Shown: one piece after another, positions 48,301-59,469 of the stretch
How the letters are laid out: every line of letters begins with the position of its first letter
Position numbering within the stretch: position 1 is the first letter of the stretch
Origin: Euonymus europaeus
Lineage: Eukaryota; Streptophyta; Magnoliopsida; Celastrales; Celastraceae
NCBI GenBank assembly: GCA_963580455.1
Contig: OY756958.1
Span: 1,438,501 to 1,502,500 of the forward strand
Length of the DNA stretch: 64,000 nt
Reading direction: 5' to 3'
The notes under the pieces: generated by a model
Databases searched by the model: none
What the model was told of the DNA's origin: nothing
The model's input: the letters and a program-made list of their open reading frames with translations, nothing else
Position numbers and translations under genes: made by a program

Positions 48301-49660
48301 AAGAAACAGCAACAGCCATGCACTCCCCTTATGGATTCCTCGCACCTCCGAACAGAGATCCATGTATGAATCAACTTAATTTTTTCTGTTTTCTTGAAAC
48401 CTAAACACAATTCACATGATTTGCCGTTTTTCCTCTCTCTCTACACTCCATACATTCTTGAAAACCTGAAGACAACAAATCTGCATATCAGCGAACCAAA
48501 GAGAGACGCAGCATTGCCGATCAGCCTTTTCTTCTGTTTGATCCAGGTATTCTGTCTTCCTCTCTCTCGTTTGATGGGTTGTGGGATTTTTCTCTCTTTT
48601 CGTTTACGGGTTGTGAGATTTTTCTCTTTATTGTTCTGATCTTGAATGGCTTTGTTCCTGGAATTTTGATTTTGATTTGTTTGTTTAGGTATATTTAAAT
48701 TTAAATTTCGGTTTGTTTGTTCCTGGAATTTTTTACTTCAATTTTTTTGTTTCTGGAATTATTATTTCGATCTTGAATGGATTTTTAGATCTCCTTTTTC
48801 TTTGCCTTTTTCAATTATGGTGAATGCTTCAAGTTGCAAATGGTAGAAGCTGTGAGTTGCTTTGTAATTGCACAATTGTGAATTTCAGTGGAGGCCTCAC
48901 TCTAGTTTGTGTACTAGTGGAATTCGTAGTTATCAACTGTAGAAATTTGGCTAAAACTAAAATAGATGGGGAACTTGCAGATAGTGTAAATTGTGGTTGC
49001 CTTTTACTTAAATACGGTTTTGCAAATTTCCTTCAAACTCCTTCGTCTAAACTTTAGAATACCTTTTTCGTAATGCTACTTTATGTTAGGGACAACCTTC
49101 GCTGCTGATGCTTTGTACGTTATTGCTATTGCTTGTTCATGTTGTTGCAGTTGCTTGTGGATTGGCAACTTGTCATCTATGTATGAGTTACGGGGATTCG
49201 AACAAACTGCTAACTCTGATTTCGTTGCTACAAAAAAATATAATGTACAATGAAGTCATAACTCGTCAAGGGTTATTAGGCTGGGCTTTTTTGCCATATT
49301 AGACTAGTATTTTGGTCATGTCTCATGTGTTCTTACTTAATAATTGATGCCTTCTTTACAGTTTTGTGGGATCTTGGTCCTATCATCTCAAGTGCAGAAG
49401 ATTAGCCTCAACTCCACAATATCAGGTTAGTAAAGCTTTGTTCAAATATGGTTTTTCTGTTTTTTTACGTTGGATAATTTTTTATTCAAATTTGAAAAAT
49501 AAAATGCTATATTTTAGAGTTTCACTGTTTATTTCACCTTTATTGTTGTACCTATGAGCTAAAAATTTATGCATTCTATTAGTATCAGTACTATCAGCCC
49601 TCCACCTACATAAACAAGCTAAGGTGGAGACAAGGCCAATTGGGACTCGGCCCAAACAAA
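45355..49660. other. Long AT-rich region without a recognised gene
   Basis: 45780-46040 (GTGTCGCAACCAGGGTCACG onward) resembles non-coding repeat sequence common in plant LTR elements but could not be bounded. 46390-46690 contains about eight degenerate copies of a motif around ACCAACTTATGGTATTTG and TCTCTAAGAATACC. 47745-47910 contains a roughly 48-bp direct duplication built on AATAAAAATATAATAAATTT. 48420-48550 followed by CAG|GTATTC looks like a leader exon, perhaps belonging to the Harbinger relic downstream. No coding sequence could be supported. Confidence 0.5.
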
Positions 49661-50848
49661 AATATTTTTGAACCTTTGTACATCAACGATCTTTTACGCG
49701 GTAATCCGCAGATGATTTTGTCCATTTTGAGGATGGACAACAGGGTATTCACGGATTTTTGCTAGCGGCTATCCACAAGGTACAGGCTTGTACAAACTGG
49801 TGATTTTAGAATGGAAGAGATAGTTGGAATGTTTATATATATTGTTGCACATGGGGTTGGTAATAGAATGGTCCAAGATCGCTTTCGGCGTTCGGGGGGG
49901 GGGGGGGGGGGGGGGAAGGGGAAACTGTACATCGTCAGTTTCAGAAAGTGTTGAATAGTTTGGTGAGAATGTCTGATGATATCATCAAGTCTAGGGATCC
50001 GACATTCTCTACAGTACCAAGTTATATTGCAGAGAACGAGAGATATTTTCGTATTTTAGAGATTGTATTGGAGGCATAGATGGGACGCACATAGCAGCGA
50101 TAGTGTGCCGTGCTGACCGAACACGGTACATTGGAAGAAAAGGCACTATGACGCAGAATGTGATGACAGTGTGTGATTTTGACATGGTGTTCACATTTGT
50201 CTGTGCGGGGTGGGAGGGATCAACGAATGATTCCTGTATTTTTCAAGAGGTGCTTGCGAATGAGGATAACGGCTTTCCCCACCCACCTCTCGGTTAGTAA
50301 AAGTTTATTTTTTTAATGTGGTTATTCAAATGAATTTTTTTAGGCGATTCACTAACAAAATGTATGTAACTAATGTAGGTAAATATTATTTGGTTGACTC
50401 TGGATATCTAAACTAACGGGAATATCTAGCACCATATAAGGGACATAGGTACCACCTTGAGGTATTCCAGAATGGTCCAGCGGTCAATAGTCCACGAGAG
50501 GCATTCAATTATTATCACTCATCTCTTTGGTCGGTCATCGAGCGTTCATTTGGTTTGCTTAAGACGAAATGACACATACTTACAAGAATCCCCTCATACC
50601 CATTCAAGATACAAGTAAAGATTGTTGTGGCTTGTATGGCTCTACACAATTTTGTATGATTGCACGAGGTAGAGGACACAGATTTCCTTTCAGATGGTGG
50701 TGGGGACATTCATATGAACCCCGAGACGATTGCCAATACAAGCGCTGGTATAATGAGCACATCAGGCGACCCATGGGAGGGTGGTGAGGATATTGGAATA
50801 GTTGCAGTTCGGGACATGATTGCAGCAGAGGTGTATGATCAGTGGTAA
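49661..50848 (+). pseudogene. PIF/Harbinger-type transposase (HARBI1-like nuclease), dead
   Basis: An N-terminal helical region (EPLYINDLLRGNPQMILSIL) leads to RMVQDRFRRSG, then a nuclease domain with the three acidic positions in GGIDGTH (about 50072), GSTNDSC (about 50226) and VIERSFG (about 50536). An intron at 50293-50378 has a position typical of plant PIF-like genes. Stops: TAG 49763, TAA 50414, TGA 50570 and TGA 50657. A one-base loss near 50060 shifts frame. A run of 22 G interrupts the SGET-type motif at 49894-49915. The conceptual end is TAA 50846-50848. Confidence 0.85.
49894..49915. repeat. Homopolymer of 22 G inside the transposase relic
   Basis: An uninterrupted G22 followed by AAGGGG. 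Related genes have only a few G here (Ser-Gly-Glu codons). It may be a true slippage expansion or an assembly artefact. Confidence 0.9.
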
Positions 50849-51059
50849 ATGTCCAGGTCCCACTTATTAAATTAGTATAGGACTATGTATGTATTGAATT
50901 TGTATAATTATTGTAGACGAAGAATGTATATATTGAATACATGTAATATTAATCATAACTTAATGTGGAAGTAATTTAAAATAAATGTCAATTTTATTAT
51001 CAAAACTTGAAAATGTGTTTGGACACACTCATAACACAGTTGTTAAAGTGATGCGTCAA

Positions 51060-51129
51060 ACGATAAACTGCGTTTGAACTCACCTCACAACACCATAATT
51101 TTATACCTCACAACACTCCCAAATAGACC
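51060..51129. mobile_element. Likely right terminus of the Harbinger relic
   Basis: Read on the minus strand from 51129: GGTCTATTTGGGAGTGTTG then TGAGG, repeated as GGTGTTGTGAGG. GG(G/T)C...TGTTTGGGAGTG-type ends are characteristic of plant PIF/Harbinger elements. No matching left terminus was found. Confidence 0.5.
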
Positions 51130-51276
51130 ATCATGACCCTCATGTAAAGCTACTTAAAAGGATTGGGCTTCTCTGAGGCCCCATCCACGAAGCCCAACTT
51201 TTTAGGGTTACGCTTACTCTTTTTTCAATCATTCATTTATTCAGGTGATCATTCCCAGTCAGCAACAGAGGCGACA

Positions 51277-51886
51277 ATGAAGTGTGATCGACAGTCGCAG
51301 TGTGGGGGGTGCGGGGCTGAGGAGCAATGTGTCCTCCATAATATCCGTCATCGAGGAAGGACCTATCATCTTCTCTGCACAAACTGCGTCCTCAAGACTT
51401 GTCAAGGCCTTTTCTGCCTCCAATTATTCGAGGACATCGGGCCAGTGCCTCATGTGCTTCAGCTGCCCTTCTATATCCCACCTCTCTTATGCCCTTCCTT
51501 CTACTCACCCCTCTTTCCTCTGCCCCACTTGTTCTGACCCTAGTTTCTCTTTCTTTAATTCTTCTTCTCTAGATAGCGAGAAACTCATCCATAGGGCATT
51601 TGCCAGGGCCCTTGTTGCCGCAGCCAGAATTGCCATTGCTGCCATGACTAAAGCCGCTATTATTGAAAGGCTTGAGGCCGAGAGGCAGGCCAAAGAGGCC
51701 ATTTTGACGAAGAAGATAGCCAAAGAGGCCTTGAAACAACTTGCTCGTTTGGCACCCAAGGACAAAGACATACAGAAGAGAAATTACATAGGACTTCAAA
51801 ACAATAACAAGAAATTGAAATCAAGAGGAGCCGAGGCCAATGGATTTAAGAAAGGTCAAAGTGGCGTATCTGCTCGAAGCCATTGA
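51277..51886 (+). pseudogene. Frameshifted plant Cys-rich (zinc-binding-like) protein gene, product unknown
   Basis: Frame 1 from ATG 51277 gives a Cys-rich N-terminus (CGGCGAEEQCVLHNIRHRG, CTNCVLK). Near 51425-51450 the Cys pattern continues in the next frame (CLMCFSCPSISHLS, FLCPTCSDPSF) and runs to TGA 51884-51886. The second half is an Ala/Lys/Glu-rich helix (ALVAAARIAIAAMTKAA, KEAILTKKIAKEAL) and a basic tail. The two halves together look like a PHD/RING-like zinc module plus a coiled coil. I do not recognise a named family. No intron is needed, which would fit either an intronless gene with an indel or a processed copy. Confidence 0.55.
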
Positions 51887-52435
51887 TACTGGGCCCAAGT
51901 TTTTAGCTTCTCCTTTATCATAGCATGGAAAACTAGTGTATTTGTCACTTTATCCTCATTTCTTTTGTAACTATGCCAGTTCTTTTTCTTTTATTTTATT
52001 TTGTGCATTTGAAATGCTATTTGGAATTTATTTTGTCTATCTGTGGCTTTATCTAGAAGGCACTTCCATTGCCAGAATTCAAGCTTATATTAGTGTTTTA
52101 TTTTTCTAGTAGTACCGTCTTCAACATACTTCATAATTGTATTATTATATGTAGTCATATTGATTCTTAATTAGGTGTATTATCTATTCAAAATCTAAAA
52201 TACTCTATTTTGTTGAAGAATTCACTGAGGGTTGAGACTGGCTTATTTTAACAATGGGGTGGGTTGGGGCCCGTGGGACACCTCTTAAACCTTTTCTCCC
52301 GATTTATGTTTGTATTCATATTTACATTGTCTTTAAGGGAAAATGATTTTTTTAGAAGAGTTTGAACTTTGAAGGAATATATGATGTAAGTTTAGCATGG
52401 TCTATGAAGTTGTAGGATGCGATTTATAGGACACT
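51887..52435. other. Spacer, nothing recognised
   Basis: T-rich sequence between the Cys-rich gene copy and the convergent pectinesterase relic. It may contain a 3' UTR. Confidence 0.5.
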
Positions 52436-53640
52436 TCACGCCAAGGTGGCGGGGGTGGCAATAGAAAACCAACTCTCATCTATATAATTCTCTATGAAAC
52501 TAAGATTTTTTTTGTCAAACTTGATCATCACTCTGCAGGATTTTGTTTGATTTTCAGGCTGAGGAATAACCGTGCAAGAATGTTTTTTCAACCATTGGTT
52601 TCCCTGGATGAATAGGCCAACTTTGAATTGAAGAGCCTCATTTTTGTTTCTTATCACATGGAAGCCCTTCCAGTTTACCCTGCTATTGGTGTTGGTGCTT
52701 GGGCCCCAGTTGGCACTCTTTACAATACAACGTGTTAAGTGCAAGTCTTCGGCCCATGACGTCCATCTAGCAGATTGGATTAAATATCCGATTGTGAATT
52801 GCATAAAAATAGTTCTGGAATATAACTTCCATGGCCTGCCTAAGAAAGATGGGATCTTGAATCTCATAGGGAAGTGCAACTGTTCTGGAGCAATTCTGCA
52901 GTTTTGGATCACCAAGCCAGTGGTTTCTTGATTGTCTACTCGTCCATAAGCAATTCCTGTATTTTGTTGGTTGTCCATGGGTTTTCTTGCTATGATTAAA
53001 GAGTTTTGGATGATTGTGACAGAGTCACCGAAGATAAAATCGATGGTTCCAGCGTTAACACAATTGTAGTAGCACTGACGGTGACTTTGGGTGTACAGGG
53101 TGTCTTGGGAGCCATCCCTCCTGCAGTTGTAGAATCTGACAAGTTTAACGTGTCTGAAATCCTGCTGACTTGCTTTGAAGTATGAACCCATTTCCAATTG
53201 TTGTTGTAGGAGTAAATTTTATCATCATAAGCCAATGAAAACAAATTAGAGGGTTTAGTCACAATTGCAATTTGATTTTTATAATTGAGCTTGTGGAGAA
53301 ATCTCATTTATTTACAATAGTCCTTCAGTATTTTCAGAAATGACAAACCAAGGGAAAATAAGGGTCGGGGAAATCGACTCACCAAAGGATACAGTCTAGT
53401 AGGTGGAGACACCGGCACAAAAGCTCTTACTTCTTGTGATCATGGTCTTCCTTGGTCCATCTCCATACATGAACACATTAACCTGATCCTCTGTTACATT
53501 ATGGTATTTATTGTAAATCCTAGCTTTCAATTCACGTATATAACGTATCTTCCCTGGAGTTTTTTGGATATACTGCAAGGTCTGCGCCAGTTGTATTATA
53601 TTGTCCACTACCATCCATAGCCACTACTATGTTGGGCACT
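52436..53640 (-). pseudogene. Pectinesterase (pectin methylesterase) pseudogene, catalytic domain only
   Basis: The C-terminal part (52436-53200) shows the family marks SQDTLYTQSHRQ, GTIDFIFGDS and FLGRPWKLYSRTIFMQ, and the WKGFHVI region near 52660. The N-terminal part (53396-53637) has the domain start (NIVVAMDGSGQYN) and VNVFMYGDGPRKTMITRSKS, but in shifted frames. A donor-like GGTGAGTC near 53380 marks the usual intron. The stretch that normally carries the ITFQNTAG...QAVALR part of the active-site region is missing between GNGFI and the SQDTL motif. The signal peptide and pro-region are absent; the sequence stops at the copia LTR at 53649. Functional enzymes demethylate pectin in the cell wall. 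Confidence 0.85.
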
Positions 53641-53648
53641 AAGTTGCC

Positions 53649-55552
53649 TGATAGACTTTATAAATTACAGAGATATAACAAGGTAGAAGAAGAAGTAAGA
53701 TCAAGAAACAGAGAGATTGCAGAGAGAAAAGACTATAATGAACATTATATTCATTAACTTAGCTTCAATGGATCTAAAATTACAAATTTATACAGGCATT
53801 TGAAATGAATGTTGTACAACCAACGGTCAAAAGATGTGACTCCTCTACTAACATAATAAAGATTGAAATACTAAAAACAAGAACTGGGCCAGGAGAATTG
53901 GACTCAAAAAAGACAATATGTAAACATAATAAACAAGCCCAATATATTATTTAACAGACTAACAAGCACGATAACTAATATAGATGGGTAAGTTAAGATG
54001 GGTAAGTTTGATTACTCCTTGTTGAACCTTCTCTCTGGTGTAATGTAGATCAAGTTCAATGTGTTTTGTTCTTTCATGAAAAACTGGATTTGTTGCAATG
54101 TGTATGGCTGCCTGACTGTCACAATGTAAAACCATAGGTTGGTTGTGTTGAATGTGTAGTTCTGTGAGAATGTTGTTGATCCAGGCTAATTCAGTTGTGG
54201 CTGAGGCCATTGCCCTGTACTCTGCCTCTGCAGAGGATCTAGACACAGTTTTTTGTTTCTTAGACTTCCAGGCAATAAGGGCATTTCCCATCTTGATGTA
54301 GTAACCTGTGATTGACCTCATTGTGTCAACACAAGCTGCCCAGTCTGAATCACAGTAGTCTTGGACCTGCAATTGGTTAGAATAAGGATATACAAGACCT
54401 TGTTCTAGGGTGCCTTTAATGTATTTTATTATTTTGTGAGCTACATATAGATGCACATCCGTGGGACTTTGCATAAATTGGCTTAGGGTGTTGACTGCAA
54501 AAGTGATAGCTGGTCTAGTTAAGGTTAGGTACATGAGTCTACCTATGAGTCTTCTAAATTGTAGAGGATCTGAAAGAGGGGTTCCTTGTGTGCTAGAAAA
54601 TTTGGTATTTGCATCAATGGGTGTTTTGGTAGGTTTAGCATTTGTGAAGGATGTGTCCTTTAAAAGATCCAGAGCATATTTCTTTTGAGTAATGGATAGA
54701 CCTGTGTCTAACGAATTCACTTCTAGGCCTAGGGAAATATTGTTGCCACCAACAGCCATGTCATCCACATACAATAGAAGAAGTGTGATGTTACCTTTGT
54801 TACGATAATAAAAAAGAGAATAATAAGCTCTGCTTTGAGAAAACCCATATTTCAGAAGAGCATTTTTACATTTAAGGTTCCATCGTCTAGATGCATGTTT
54901 AAGACCATAAATTGATTTGTTTAGCTTACAAACAAGGTTAGTATTTTTTTGAGGATGACCTGGAGGAAGTTTCATGTAAACTTCCTCCTCTAGATCACCA
55001 TTTAGAAATGCATTATGCACATCTAAGTGGTGAATGGACCAAATTTTCATGGCTGCCAGTGCTAAAAATAGTCTTACAGTGGTGATTTTCACCACCGGGG
55101 CAAATATTTCTATATAATCAAAGCCCTCTGTTTGATTAAATCCTTGAGCAACTAATCTAGCTTTGTATCTCTCTATAGAACCATCAGCATTATATTTAAT
55201 TTTGTAAATCCATTTACAGCCTATAGCCTTCCTATCTAGAGGTAAACTAGTTAACTACCATGTTTTTTTTGTCTTCTAAGGCTTTCATTTCAGCTTTCAT
55301 AGCGGTGCACCAATTAGAATCTTTTAAAGCTTCCAGATATTTATGAGGCTCTTTATGTTGAACTATAGTAGCTAGAAAATGTACATTATCATGTTGAATA
55401 CAATATGATGTACTGTTATGATATGCGAGCAGATTAACATGATGAGAAGATGATATGGATGCTATGTCACAATGATAATCATTAAGGTAAGAAGGTCTTT
55501 TTCTAACTCCTGTACTTTGAGTTTGAGAAGTTTGCTGAGGTGAGATGTCATT
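53649..55552 (-). mobile_element. Truncated Ty1/copia element: RT-RNase H plus 3' LTR
   Basis: A 308-bp LTR candidate at 53649-53956 (TGATAGACTTT to TTATTTAACA) is followed on the minus strand by pol. RNase H has SRSSAEAEYRAMAS near 54230, with a DSDWA core near 54340. RT has LLYVDDMAVGGNN near 54750, DVHNAFLNGDLEEEVYM near 55000, and RLVAQGFNQTEGFDY near 55130. An open frame runs 53959-55095 and continues upstream with stops to about 55550. Integrase, protease, gag and the 5' LTR are absent, cut at the next element. It differs from the copia element at 40443 in LTR and sequence. Confidence 0.88.
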
Positions 55553-56596
55553 TGTAATACTCGACCTAAATTACAGTCAAAATTTTAGGGAATTTATATT
55601 GACAGATTTTATAAGGAAATTAGGACGAAATTAGAACCAATATATAGGAAAATAGAAATAGGGTCAAAGTAGTTTTAGTAAATTATACAAAGAAAATAAA
55701 ATTTAATAGCCCAAGAATCGTTCGAATCTGAGTTAGAACGGATTCACTATGAATTATGGAAGCTAAACATATATATATATAATAAATAAATATAACAATA
55801 ATTACGATAATGGCAAGGTGGTAAATACATATAGGTATTTAGTGTAATATTGGTGAAAAAGCAAGGGCACAACAGTAAATGACTAACTAAATGATTTAAA
55901 ACAAATATAAAACATATGCACGCAAACCTAGGAGAACCAGGAACTGCTGTGATGTCCAGGCGACGGCGACGGAAGGGGGTCTTGGCGTTTCTGTCCAAGA
56001 TGGGCGGCTAGACTGGTACGAAAATGACGATCTCGACGCGAGGAAGCTAACGCCTCTGTTTTCGTATGGAAAGGAGTCGTTTCTGGTGGTCATCGACGGA
56101 AGAAAATGGATGTGGGCCGAGGACTTCAAACCCGAAAATCTCCCAACTCCGGCCACCGAACGGTTAAAGGATCACGGAGATGAGTTCCTTGCACCATGAT
56201 CGACCGATCCATACCAAGGGTGAGGCTCACCGTGCTCTGAATGGTAGCGACCCGGTAGTGATGCCCACGGGTCTGTTGGACCCGTGTAGAGGGAAGGGGA
56301 ATCCGAGTCAGCCTGACTGGTTGAGGGAGAAGGAATTGGTTCGGGTCCAGCTGACCCGAACCCATGTCAAATCAAATAAAATTTATATAAATACATAGTT
56401 AGGTTAATTAATATTAATGGTTAGTGTATTGTTGTGTATTTCAGGAGAATGTACTAGTAACTGAAATTAACGAGATTAAGTGGAACGCATAACGGTAAGT
56501 AATATTCACCTGTGTCATGGAATCGCCTGTTGAATGATTGCAAATGTTACAGTTTATATATTTGTATGTATGTGTGTATGTATATTTGTATATATG
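55553..56596. mobile_element. LTR-like remnant, possibly a solo LTR of a gypsy element
   Basis: Begins TGTAATACTCGACC at the copia truncation point, reminiscent of the TGTAA start of many plant gypsy LTRs. It includes a G/C-richer block (55930-56330) and a TTTCAGGAGAATG splice-like segment near 56440, and it is followed by AAGTGGAACGCATAACGG. A right-hand TG...CA end and a target duplication could not be fixed. No protein-coding gene is supported. Confidence 0.4.
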
Positions 56597-57043
56597 TGAT
56601 GACGTCTCAAATCAGTCCAAGACGTATCAGGATAGGTTTGAACAAGAGCTTTCTCGTCTGTTGATGTCCTTCCTCGGATTAGCTTCCTTCCGAGAATAGA
56701 ATGATCCTGTGACAAAGAGCAAACGTAAGCTAGAGGCCCGCCAGAGAGTGTTCTCTGGCTTTGGCGCTCCGACGCTCAAGTCAGATGCTAGCACAAAGAA
56801 ACTCTGTGAAGTGCACTGCTCGGTGCTCTTGTAATTAGTCAAAAAAATCCTCCCTTTTACCTGAGGGCTTGCCCCTTTTTATAGTGAAGGTAGTTCCTGT
56901 TTGGGTAGTTCATGACAGCTTTTTACCACTCTGAGGATGAGTACCGAGGAACGTACATCCTTCTTCTCGGTACCGAGCATGAAGCTGGTGACAATTACAT
57001 CCACGTGTCATGTTGTCATTGTAGGAGAAAATTATCCTCATCA
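56597..57043 (-). repeat. 3' LTR of element B (447 bp)
   Basis: TGATGACGTC at the left and CTCATCA at the right; on the minus strand it starts TGATGAGGATAA. It shares the GCTCCGACGCTCAAGTCAG block with the LTR of element A, but is about 190 bp shorter. Confidence 0.85.
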
Positions 57044-57060
57044 CTTGCCCCCTCAGACCT
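57044..57060 (-). other. Polypurine tract of element B
   Basis: On the minus strand, GGTCTGAGGGGGCAAG directly precedes the LTR start TGATGAGG, matching the position of the tract in element A. Confidence 0.7.
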
Positions 57061-57265
57061 GTGATTGGTCATCGTAGGACCAATGATAGGTCTGTATGAG
57101 TGGACGTTTGAGTTCCCGAGGCTGACATTAATTGTGAGTCGTTGAACGGCTAAGATTTGATTGATCTTGATCCAGTGGTCATCTGACGTGCAGAGGTTGA
57201 GCGGCCCAGATGAGAGAAGGCAGTACGTCTCATCATCGGGTCCGTTGACCGGGGCGGTCTTCGAC

Positions 57266-57273
57266 TATAAATA
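57266..57273 (+). promoter_or_regulatory. TATA box for the antisense ORF of element B
   Basis: TATAAATA lies 136 bp upstream of ATG 57402, in antisense to pol. The spacing nearly equals that in element A (134 bp). CCGAGC motifs recur in the leader. Confidence 0.7.
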
Positions 57274-57401
57274 GCGAGGACGTCACTGTCCAATTCATTC
57301 GCTACCAAGATTGAGAGCCCCGAGCATTGTCTATCCGAGCAAACGTAATCTTCTTTTTCCGAGCAAATACTATCTCTTCTTCGTCTCATCAGGTACGAGA
57401 A

Positions 57402-59469
57402 ATGTCTTCCCCTTCTTCGGATAGTAATATTAATGTGTTAGAGGAAGCCGATTTAGGAACTTCTCATTCGACCTCTAACTCTCCTCCTGTTAGGACGAGC
57501 ATTAGGCTACCCTTAGCAGAACGCCCTTTCTTTGCCCCTCATGGGTTCGAACTACAGGAGGCCCGAGCAGCAGGTGATGGTTCTCGGGAGCCTAGGAATC
57601 TTAGCTGTAGCCTTTCAGCCTCCGAGGTGGAATCCCAACGCAAGTTGTTCGGTATTCCCTACCCTTGCAGGCCTATGCCCGAGAGAGTATCTCCATTCCG
57701 TCCTCAACATGGGGAGTTTGCCATTTCTACCACCGCATTATCATTTGGTTGTCGGATACCGATTGCCCCAGCAATATGCTCCTTCTTTGATCGGTTCGAC
57801 ATTTGCCCAACCTGCCTTGCTCCCAATTCTTGGGTGTTTCTCGGCACAATTCTCTACTACTGTGCCGAGCTTCGCGTCCCTTTTTCTTCTAATGTCCTTC
57901 AACACATTTTCTCCCTTTGTAGAGCTCCGAGAAACCCTGGACTTTGCTATTTAAAGTTCAAGAAGGGTCTGGTTGCTCCAAAATATTCCTCTTCCAATCA
58001 TCATTGGAAGTCTAGTTATTTCTTTGTTCGGATGCCTTTGGGCGAGGAGGAGGATCTTCCTTTTAGGACCTCGTGGGTTGTCCCAAAATTCATTAAGTTC
58101 AAGCGACTTCCCCAACTTTCTCCTCAGGAGCTTGACTGGTATCTTACTCTCAGAGGCCCTTTCACTAAGCCTTCTGTGCCTATGATATGCCGAGCTGTAG
58201 ACTTTACAAGGGCTCATAGGTCCGAGCAAGCGATGCAAGGTGGGGACCTGCTCTTGCTCGGTTTTGTTTATAACTTTGTTATACTAATCATGTTGATTAC
58301 TGATTCTTGTTACTTCTCAGATATGTCGTCGGCTACTGATTACCTGAAGTTGCAGAAGAAGACTGCCAACTTGGGCAAGAAGAGGAGACCTGATGGCGGT
58401 GCTGAACCGAGCAAGAAGAAGAGGGTTACCCCTGCTGAAGGTGCCCAAGTCAAACCAGGCCGAGGAAAAGACTTGGGTCGCGGTCGTGGTGTCTTCGTTT
58501 CCACCCCATCTTTTCGGGCCGTTGGATCTCCTTCTCGTACATCCGACGCCCGCTCTTCCTCTCCTCCTCACAGGATGGGAGACGTTCACATTCCTCGGTG
58601 GAATGTGCGTCTATCTGATACAGTGACCAACTCTCGGGTGGCGTTGGAGATGCTCGAGAAGTTGTCTCTTCCGTCGGACCAAAGGCGAGCCGAGGAGATG
58701 GCCACCGAGGAGAGGATGGAGGCTTCGGCTGTTAAGCTGATGGAGGTACATTCTTCCGCTCGGAACATTGTTTAGCGTGTTTTCCTTCAGCTTGCTGAAT
58801 AACTCATTTCTTTTTTGTTGTCATTTTCAGTTGACCTCGCTTCTCGGGAAGTTGTCACTTGACATACGAAGCTCCGAGGCCGAGAAGAGGACTGCTGCCC
58901 AAGAAATTTTTCTACTCAAGGGAGCTATTGGTCGGACAGAGACCGCTTTGAAGCTGACGAGGTTGGAACTCGAGAAAACGCAGGCATCAGAGAATCTGAT
59001 GGCTACGAAGCTGAAAGAAGCCGAGGATGAGCTGGCAAGACAAAAGTCAGCAGCTGAGGTTGAAGGGGCCGTCCTGTTTGAAAGCGGGCGACAAGCTGGT
59101 CTCCGAGAGTTTCGGGACTCTAAGGAGTTCCAACTTACCCTTAAGCAAGAAGGCTTTTTCTGCTTCCAGGCTGCTGTCAAAGAAGCTCGGAGGTTCCTCA
59201 TCGGCAAAGGCCAGAGCTCGGACATTTTGGATGAGCTATGTCCAGTCATCGCGGGGAAAGACGACGAGGATGTGGTGAAGGGAGATGCCTACGAGCAGTT
59301 CCGCCTACTTCAAGAGGATGAGGGGGACGTCGAGGAGGACATCGATGAGTACACGGAGACTGATGCTCCGCCGATTCCTCCGAGGAATGAAGAAGTCGAC
59401 GTGCCCCTTCCTTCTGTTGAGGGTGAGGCAGAGAGGGCTGCCGAGGAGCTAGTTGATATTGAAAATTAG
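57402..59469 (+). CDS. Antisense extra ORF of element B, three exons, 633 aa, intact
   Basis: Exons 57402-58239, 58321-58745 and 58831-59469. Introns are 81 and 85 nt with GT-AG ends, in phases 1 and 0. The spliced frame has no stop until TAG 59467-59469. The N-terminal half (about 50-260) resembles the PF04195 putative gypsy-type transposon domain, with GEFAISTTALSFG and CLAPNSWVFL conserved with element A. A bipartite nuclear-localisation-like cluster (KKRR, KKKR; 299-314) is encoded in exon 2. Exon 3 (from residue 422) is a long heptad-like coiled coil with an acidic tail. Reported antisense extra ORFs of Tat elements have no known function; a nuclear regulatory or structural role is only a guess. 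The ATG was chosen by homology with element A and the shared MSS start. Confidence 0.85.
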
